Source: an uncultured Clostridia bacterium
Lineage (GTDB): Bacteria > Bacillota > Clostridia > Christensenellales > UBA1242
DNA length: 27,682 nt
Direction of reading: 5' to 3'
Assembly: GCA_937900575.1 (NCBI GenBank)
Contig: CALCEI010000192.1
Coordinates: 1 to 27,682, forward strand
Each line of letters begins with the position of its first letter. Position 1 is the first letter of the stretch. Below, piece after piece: positions 23,519-27,682 of the stretch. A program made the translations under genes and the position numbers. The notes beneath the pieces were generated by a model. That model saw nothing but the letters and a program-made list of their open reading frames with translations. It did no database searches and had not been told where the DNA came from.

Positions 23519-24465
23519 ACAAAATTATTATTTTGTTGTTGCTTGTTGTCTGTGCAGTTTTCATCAGCAACCCGTCCACTTATGCGCAATCCTGTCTTGA
23601 CGGAATTTCGGTTTGGGCAGTTAGTGTTGTGCCAATGCTGTTCCCGTTTTTTGTGTTTACACGCATAATGGTAAATTTAATTACTCCAAAACCAAACAAA
23701 ACAGAAAAAATTTTTAATAAAATTTATAATGCTCCACCAACAAGTTTAACTGTGTTTTTACTTTCTGCCCTTTCTGGCTATCCAATGGGTGCAAAATTGA
23801 TTTGTTCCATGCAACAGAAAGGGCTTTACACCAAGCAACAAGCACAGCGTATGTTTGCTTTTTGTTCGGTTAGTGGGCCTACGTTTATGCTTGGCACTGT
23901 TGGGATTGCATTTTTAAAAAGTTATACGGCAGGAATTATTGTTGCCATAAGTAATCTTTTGGCATGCTTGATAAACGGCTTAATCTACCGTGGAAAAAAG
24001 GACGAATTTTCACCAAAATTTTTGCCACAAGTAAGCCAACAAAATGTGCTTACAGAAAGTGTGCTTGACGCAGTGAATTCAATACTTTTGGTTGGTGGAT
24101 TTGTTGCTTTAAGTTTTTTGCTTGTGGACATGCTTACAAACCTTAAAATAATTGGCAGTTTTGCAAATTTAATCTGCCAAATTTTCAACATTAAAAACAC
24201 AGATGTTGTACGTTCTTTTATTGTTGGCACAATTGAAATTACACGTGGTGTTTTGGAACTTTCCACTTCCACCTGCCCGATGTGGATAAAAACACTTCTT
24301 GCAAGTGGTTTGGTGGGGTTTGGTGGAATAAGCATAATTGGACAATCTTTTGCATTTTTGCACACTATTAACATGCCAATAAGAAAAATGATTTTGCAAA
24401 AATTTACGCAGGGGATTTTGGCAATTATTTTTGCTTTACCGTTATGTTTTATCTTTTTAAGATAA
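23497..24465 (+). CDS. YlbJ-like integral membrane protein (nucleoside-recognition/Gate type)
   Basis: The 322-residue protein is very hydrophobic, with a membrane-anchored N-terminus (KIIILLLLVV) and several further helices. GISVWAVSVVPMLFPFFVF (36-54), SGYPMGAKL and FCSVSGPTF match the conserved segments of YlbJ and related Gate-domain proteins. In Bacillus YlbJ is needed for sporulation, but homologues occur in non-sporulating Clostridia, so sporulation should not be inferred. There is no Shine-Dalgarno site and the -10 box ends 5 nt before the ATG. The gene is divergent from pta, 43 bp apart. Confidence 0.85.
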   Translation: MKVKLKSNKIIILLLLVVCAVFISNPSTYAQSCLDGISVWAVSVVPMLFPFFVFTRIMVNLITPKPNKTEKIFNKIYNAPPTSLTVFLLSALSGYPMGAKLICSMQQKGLYTKQQAQRMFAFCSVSGPTFMLGTVGIAFLKSYTAGIIVAISNLLACLINGLIYRGKKDEFSPKFLPQVSQQNVLTESVLDAVNSILLVGGFVALSFLLVDMLTNLKIIGSFANLICQIFNIKNTDVVRSFIVGTIEITRGVLELSTSTCPMWIKTLLASGLVGFGGISIIGQSFAFLHTINMPIRKMILQKFTQGILAIIFALPLCFIFLR

Positions 24466-24470
24466 ATTTA

Positions 24471-24499
24471 TTGACATAAACAAAAAATTAAAGTAAAAT
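24471..24499 (+). promoter_or_regulatory. Promoter of the 24508 gene, near-leaderless
   Basis: TTGACA (24471-24476), 17 bp, TAAAAT (24494-24499). The ATG is 8 nt further, leaving a leader of about 0-3 nt and no room for a Shine-Dalgarno site. Confidence 0.7.
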
Positions 24500-24507
24500 A
24501 GTTTTAT

Positions 24508-25044
24508 ATGAGTACAAAAAAGTTTGAATACAACATCAAAGACCTTCCAATGTTAAAACGTGATATGGCATTACGTCTTGTATATTTTTTCTTGTTTGTT
24601 GCTTTGTGCGTTTTGCAAGTTGCAACAATAATTTTGTTTGCAAACCAATTTACAGCCATACACTATGTTGTTTCTTGCTTTGTTTGTGTGTCTTCCTTGT
24701 TCTTTGCAATTTTGTGCATTTGGTATGCAACAATTGATGTTTCTTCCATCTCTGCAATAAAAAGAACCGGCCACCAAGTTAAATCAACAGTTATGTTGTT
24801 TGGTACAGGCAAAAACAGTTGGTTCAAAGTTTATTACGTTGCATCAAAAGTGTTTACGGTGCTTATGGTTGCAGTGGCATTAAGTTCAATAACTTACAAC
24901 ATTTTGCAATATATTTATTACAAAACATTCTCGTTGTATATTCCTGCAATTTTGTTGTTGCTCTTGGTATCCTTCCATAGCGTCTTTCACATTGATTCCG
25001 AACGCAGAGTGCAAGAATATGTGCAAGAATATGCCGAATATTAA
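24508..25044 (+). CDS. Hypothetical four-helix membrane protein, 178 aa
   Basis: Not recognised. After a charged N-terminus (about 20 residues) there are four hydrophobic segments, near 22-45, 50-73, 109-134 and 142-161, with a polar cytoplasmic-type loop (76-106) containing a GTGKNSW stretch. The C-terminus (162-178) is charged and rich in Gln, Glu and Tyr. The short glycine motif is not a Walker A. A predicted near-leaderless mRNA is noted at its start. It ends at a bidirectional terminator facing the DUF4364 gene. Confidence 0.78.
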   Translation: MSTKKFEYNIKDLPMLKRDMALRLVYFFLFVALCVLQVATIILFANQFTAIHYVVSCFVCVSSLFFAILCIWYATIDVSSISAIKRTGHQVKSTVMLFGTGKNSWFKVYYVASKVFTVLMVAVALSSITYNILQYIYYKTFSLYIPAILLLLLVSFHSVFHIDSERRVQEYVQEYAEY

Positions 25045-25076
25045 AACAAAAAAACCACAATTGATGTGGCTTTTTT
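25043..25076. terminator. Bidirectional terminator
   Basis: CCACA (25055-25059) and TGTGG (25065-25069) with flanking A and T runs give U-tailed hairpins in both directions, for the convergent genes ending at 25044 and 25075. The stem core is short. Confidence 0.7.
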
Positions 25077-25611
25077 AATTATCCATAACTTTGTTATAAA
25101 CATGTTCGTAAATTGTTGGTGCCAATTCTCTCCACCTTTTGCATGCTATGGTTGCATTGTGCCTTGTGTCACACTTGATTGAAAGTGAAAAGATAGATTC
25201 GGTTGTGAGTGGTTCCAAAATTTTTAGTTCCACTGTGTAACTGCCATCTGCGTTTTTATAAAACTTTGCAACATATTCTTGGTTGCGTTTAAATTGCATT
25301 TTGTTTTGACCTGCAAATTCGTCAATTTCTTGTCTTATGCTTGCAGGGATACGGGTATAAAATTGAGAAAGACAATCTCTGCCTGCAACTGTGATGTTAT
25401 ACCTGCTTTCGCCACTGTCTGTGTTTGGTTTATAAACAAATTTTGCGTCAATAAGTTGCGCAAGCAAATCTTTACAATCCATCCAATTAATCCAAGTGTT
25501 TTGGCTGGAACAGATTTCCAAAATTGAATTTTCTGTTAGTGGAATTTCCATTTTTTCAAACACATAAAGCAAAATCAATTTGTTTACGGTATTATCAGCA
25601 ACAAAATCCAT
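25075..25611 (-). CDS. DUF4364 family protein (winged-helix-like)
   Basis: The 178-residue protein fits the DUF4364 family of Clostridia. The N-terminal 85 residues look like a winged helix (NKLILLYVFEKMEIPLTENS, then DLLAQLIDAKFVY and RYNITVAGRDCL), as in PadR-like and MarR-like DNA-binding proteins. The C-terminal half has strand-rich segments (YVAKFYKNADGSYTVELKIL). A regulatory role is often suspected for the family but is not proven. AAGGAG lies 7 nt before the ATG. Confidence 0.85.
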   Translation of the reverse strand: MDFVADNTVNKLILLYVFEKMEIPLTENSILEICSSQNTWINWMDCKDLLAQLIDAKFVYKPNTDSGESRYNITVAGRDCLSQFYTRIPASIRQEIDEFAGQNKMQFKRNQEYVAKFYKNADGSYTVELKILEPLTTESIFSLSIKCDTRHNATIACKRWRELAPTIYEHVYNKVMDN

Positions 25612-25631
25612 TTTTTAACTCCTTAAAACTC

Positions 25632-25660
25632 ATTATACACAATGTTACAAAAAAAGACAA
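25632..25660 (-). promoter_or_regulatory. Predicted promoter for the DUF4364 gene
   Basis: Minus strand TTGTCT (25655-25660), 17 bp, TATAAT (25632-25637). Confidence 0.65.
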
Positions 25661-25684
25661 CTTTTTGAAAGTATATTCAAATTC

Positions 25685-25713
25685 TTGCAAGAAAATTTGT
25701 TTGATGTTATAAT
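25685..25713 (+). promoter_or_regulatory. Predicted promoter for the 25739 gene
   Basis: TTGCAA (25685-25690), 17 bp, TATAAT (25708-25713), divergent from the DUF4364 promoter. Confidence 0.65.
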
Positions 25714-25738
25714 AATAACATAAATTTAGGGGGTGCGT

Positions 25739-26431
25739 ATGGAAAATCAAGTTGCAGAACTTACCGAATTTAACACAGCATGTGATGAATTTGTTTCTGG
25801 CAAATACATTTTGGCAGACATAAAAATTGCTTCCATCTTAAAGATTATTGCAAAAGATGAAAAAATTGCAAACATCATTTCTTCTTGCTTGGAAGGTTAT
25901 GATTTTGAAACATCATTTGCCAATTCAGTTATTGAAAATGAAGAAGGACTTTCCGTTGTTGTGCCAAAAGATGAAAAATCCATTATTGCTTTTGCTTATA
26001 GCCTGCTCTATCGCTTTGGCAACAAAACTGTGGATATTTACACATTTGTAACAAAATATTTCAGCAATGAAGATGAATCTGTAAACCATGAATTTTACAA
26101 TTTTGCTTCACTTGTTATTGTGCCTTTTAAGATGGCATTAAATTCAATCTATTCCAAACGCCACATTATTGTTGCTGGTTCAGATTACCAAACAAATTAT
26201 TATAACAAAATAAAAACTTCCATACATCTTATTATGGATAATATAAATGGTTATAAACTTAAAATGAACGAAAAAGATGAATTTACAATGCTGTTAAATT
26301 CCTTATATATTGCAGCAGAAAAAAATGATAAAAAACTTGTATATTCACTTATGGTTGCAATTGATTACTTTTCAAGATATAACCGTAAAACACGCAGTGC
26401 CTACTTGATGTTGCAAGAATGCTTTAACTAA
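25739..26431 (+). CDS. Hypothetical helical protein, 230 aa
   Basis: Not recognised. The protein is soluble and predicted largely helical, with an acidic N-terminal half (residues 1-125) and a more basic C-terminal half ending RYNRKTRSAYLMLQECF. No known motif was seen. The ATG at 25739 is preferred over the GTG at 25733 because AGGGGG lies about 5 nt before it. It has its own promoter and a strong terminator, and lies divergent from the DUF4364 gene. Confidence 0.78.
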   Translation: MENQVAELTEFNTACDEFVSGKYILADIKIASILKIIAKDEKIANIISSCLEGYDFETSFANSVIENEEGLSVVVPKDEKSIIAFAYSLLYRFGNKTVDIYTFVTKYFSNEDESVNHEFYNFASLVIVPFKMALNSIYSKRHIIVAGSDYQTNYYNKIKTSIHLIMDNINGYKLKMNEKDEFTMLLNSLYIAAEKNDKKLVYSLMVAIDYFSRYNRKTRSAYLMLQECFN

Positions 26432-26435
26432 AATT

Positions 26436-26461
26436 AAACATGTCTTATGACATGTTTTTTT
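26436..26461 (+). terminator. Intrinsic terminator after the 25739 gene
   Basis: AAACATGTC (26436-26444) and GACATGTTT (26449-26457) form a 9-bp stem with a 4-nt loop and a U run. Confidence 0.85.
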
Positions 26462-26510
26462 ATTATATTTGTGCCAAAAATTTCCTTTTTTAATAATATT
26501 AAAAAATCGT

Positions 26511-26539
26511 TTGGTTTATTTTTTGCAATGTGTTACAAT
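26511..26539 (+). promoter_or_regulatory. Possible promoter for the glycosyltransferase gene
   Basis: TTGGTT (26511-26516), 17 bp, TACAAT (26534-26539). The -35 match is weak. Confidence 0.4.
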
Positions 26540-26564
26540 GAATTTGCACGCAAAAAGAGGACTT

Positions 26565-26756
26565 ATGAATTACTATACTATTGTAAACTTGATATTTTCA
26601 ATTTTAACATGTTTAATTGGCTTAACTTATTGCCATTTCTTTATATTCGCCATTGTTGGCATATTTAAAAGAAAAACCTACAAAAAAGCAAAAATACAAC
26701 ACAGTTACGGCATTGTTATTGCAGCAAGAAATGAAGAAAAAGTTATTGGAAGTGTT
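26565..26756 (+). CDS. Glycosyltransferase family 2, N-terminal fragment cut by the junction
   Basis: Only about 64 residues remain. They begin with a membrane helix (about 5-33), a short basic loop, then YGIVIAARNEEKVIGSV, the standard first strand and nucleotide-binding start of membrane-anchored GT2 enzymes. The DxD and catalytic motifs would follow but are replaced by unrelated sequence. AGAGG lies 4 nt before the ATG. The frame continues after 26756 for about 33 codons, but those encode PL11 antisense sequence and are not part of this protein. Substrate unknown. This is the last gene of the Clostridia-like part. Confidence 0.82.
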
Positions 26757-26963
26757 GAGGTTAGACGCAATCTTTGCTCCGTTGCGGTAAAGATTATACG
26801 TAACATCGTAATACTCGTCGGCCTGGTTTCTCCAACTTACAAAAACACCACTTGAAGTCTTTACTGCAACAAGTCCACGATCCAATTTGTCTGTGAAACG
26901 CTGTGCAGATACTGTGTTGGAAATAATCGTTGCCAAAAGAAGCAACACGAATCTTATTTTCAT
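26745..26963 (-). CDS. PL11 rhamnogalacturonan lyase, N-terminal fragment (Bacteroidota-type)
   Basis: This is 73 residues of a pectin-degrading lyase that cuts rhamnogalacturonan I. A clear signal peptide (KIRFVLLLLATIISNTVSA, cleavage likely after A20) is followed by the PL11 N-terminal beta-domain: LDRGLVAVKTSSGVFVSWR and then YNLYRNGAKIASNLNTSN. The rest of the enzyme is missing; the frame becomes nonsense past 26745, where the glycosyltransferase begins. The ATG at 26963 is chosen; an upstream TTG (26978) would put residues before the signal peptide. No Shine-Dalgarno is present, which is normal for Bacteroidota. It does not fit the Clostridia-like neighbours. Confidence 0.85.
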
Positions 26964-27088
26964 GCTAAGGTAATTCAAAATGCTATGATTTAGTAGGGTT
27001 AGTTATTTCGGATTTATTGGTTCCTTGTGTGTGGTTGGTTAGACAATACCGCATTTTGCTAATGGATGCAATAGTGTCATAACACGGA

Positions 27089-27097
27089 GCAAATTTA
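27089..27097 (-). promoter_or_regulatory. Bacteroidota-type -7 element for the PL11 gene
   Basis: The minus strand reads TAAATTTGC, a full match to the TAnnTTTGY -7 consensus of Bacteroidota sigma factors. A clear -33 TTTG is not seen. The leader would be about 120 nt to the ATG. Confidence 0.55.
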
Positions 27098-27265
27098 ATA
27101 ATATTTGTTAATATATGTTACTTTTTTCGGCAATTTATTGCCTTATACTTGATATGACCAAACAAATCGGCTTAAAAACAGCTGCAAAATCACGATTTAT
27201 ATCCGATAATTGCCCACAAATGCTCTTTGATTTTGGTAATTATATACTGTTTGGCACAAATCTTA

Positions 27266-27412
27266 TTAACCGCAGATTGAACCAAATTGACGCAGATTCA
27301 CGCAGATAATTTTATTGATAATTCAAAAGATGCTGCCGCATGGCAATATTGGGTTTAATTATAAATATAAATTTGGTTGAATCTGCGTGAATTTGGTTGA
27401 ATCTGCGGTTAA
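27266..27412. repeat. Long CGCAGATT-rich inverted repeat
   Basis: Two 35-bp arms (27266-27300 and 27378-27412) are inverted copies with 33 of 35 positions matching, around a 77-bp centre. Each arm itself holds repeats of CGCAGATT/AATCTGCG. This style of intergenic repeat is common in Bacteroides and Prevotella-type genomes. It may act as a terminator for the minus-strand gene ending at 27456. Confidence 0.75.
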
Positions 27413-27455
27413 AATATAATCAGTGGTTTATGTGCCTAATTGCTATATCGTCGCC

Positions 27456-27680
27456 TTATTTCATTTTATATATTCTTGTCTTTTTGAGTTCCTTTGTTTT
27501 GGCATCAATATCAACACCCCAGCAATAGTTGCCAGAGCGTTCAGATGCCTTACTCCATGTCTGGAGTGGAACTTGTAGTCTTTCTATGCTTTGTAGCATG
27601 TTGGTTACACTAAGATGTTTGCTGATACCCAATGGGCAAACGGATTGATTTTTAGGTTGAATGGTATATATAAAAACGTA
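27456..27680 (-). CDS. C-terminal end of an unidentified protein (runs off the window)
   Basis: The last 74 residues of a minus-strand gene entering from the right edge, ending in TAA at 27456. It reads as a real protein: NQSVCPLGISKHLSVTNML, then QTWSKASERSGNYCWGVDID, and a basic tail ending RIYKMK. No family is recognised. It lies in the Bacteroidota-type part, upstream of the repeat and the PL11 gene on the same strand. It is too short to name. Confidence 0.5.
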   Translation of the reverse strand, partial: YVFIYTIQPKNQSVCPLGISKHLSVTNMLQSIERLQVPLQTWSKASERSGNYCWGVDIDAKTKELKKTRIYKMK

Positions 27681-27682
27681 GG

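Larger units (their letters stand above)
26979..27455. other. Gene-free stretch upstream of the PL11 fragment
   Basis: It holds the Bacteroidota-type promoter at 27089-27097 and the inverted repeat at 27266-27412. The only open frame (27115-27309, plus) is made partly of the repeat and has no recognisable protein features. Nothing else is seen. Confidence 0.6.

Noticed and set aside
23454..23579. 42-codon N-terminal extension of pta
   Set aside because: It covers the pta promoter and the start of the divergent gene. The family start and ribosome site both point to 23453.
26469..26855. 128-residue plus-strand frame around the glycosyltransferase start
   Set aside because: The first 32 codons overlap the promoter and ribosome site, and the last 33 are PL11 antisense. 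Only 26565-26756 is supported.
26622..26978. 118-residue frame through the junction (PL11 N-terminus plus antisense of the glycosyltransferase)
   Set aside because: Only the first 73 residues from the ATG are PL11. The rest is the backward reading of the other gene past the join, so it is not a true fusion protein.
27115..27309. 64-residue plus-strand frame in the Bacteroidota-type part
   Set aside because: Its end consists of the CGCAGATT repeat arm, there is no ribosome site, and it is opposite the promoter region of the PL11 gene.
1..27682. CRISPR arrays, tRNA, rRNA, transposases or a phage/defence island
   Set aside because: No regularly spaced repeats, no cloverleaf or rRNA sequence, and no transposase, integrase, nuclease-methylase or toxin-antitoxin pair was found on reading both strands.

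Overview
The window is two unequal pieces. Positions 1 to about 26,750 are AT-rich, densely packed chromosome from a Clostridia-like member of the Bacillota. Evidence: strong AGGAGG-type ribosome sites, sigma-A promoters (TTGACA, 16-17 bp, TATAAT), U-tailed hairpin terminators, zinc-ribbon L32, a DUF4364 protein, a YlbJ-like protein, and priA-def-fmt-rlmN-rpe gene order. TGA is used as a stop (end of rnc, end of the gene at 17209), so the code is standard bacterial, not mycoplasma-type. Positions from about 26,757 to the end look like Bacteroidota DNA: the signal peptide and N-terminus of a PL11 rhamnogalacturonan lyase, a TAnnTTTG-type promoter and CGCAGATT-rich inverted repeats. The two parts meet inside two truncated, opposed genes, so a chimeric contig is the simplest reading.

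Layout, left to right. 1-5,560: genome maintenance genes on the minus strand (smc, ligA, pcrA) and one unknown gene. 5,667-16,572: a long minus-strand run of housekeeping genes. It is read in the order plsX, rnc, a 2H-phosphoesterase-like gene, a PH-domain membrane protein; then from a strong promoter rpoZ, priA, def, fmt, rlmN; then from a further promoter rpe, rsmE, mtaB, hit; then rpsU alone. Many neighbours overlap by 4-14 bp, suggesting translational coupling. 16,720-20,261: accessory genes of mostly unknown role on both strands (an unknown basic protein, a coiled-coil protein, rpmF, a kinase-like protein and a CGHVG protein). 20,262-20,621: a gene-free stretch with terminators and three large GC-richer hairpins. 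20,622-23,453: a hydrolase, ackA and pta (acetate and ATP from acetyl-CoA). 23,497-26,431: YlbJ-like, a four-helix membrane protein, DUF4364 and an unknown gene. 26,565 onward: the broken glycosyltransferase, the junction and the Bacteroidota fragment.

Functionally, the main block links phospholipid synthesis (plsX), RNA processing (rnc), transcription (rpoZ), replication restart (priA), N-terminal formyl-Met handling (fmt, def), and rRNA/tRNA modification (rlmN, rsmE, mtaB). I found no clear new multi-gene system. The most interesting non-routine signals are the junction, the folded element at 20,368-20,600, several genes whose -10 box sits 5-8 nt before the start codon (predicted leaderless mRNAs), the overlapping divergent pta/ylbJ-like promoters, and a 2H-like protein with one catalytic histidine replaced, coupled to rnc. 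No rRNA, tRNA, CRISPR array or insertion sequence was seen.
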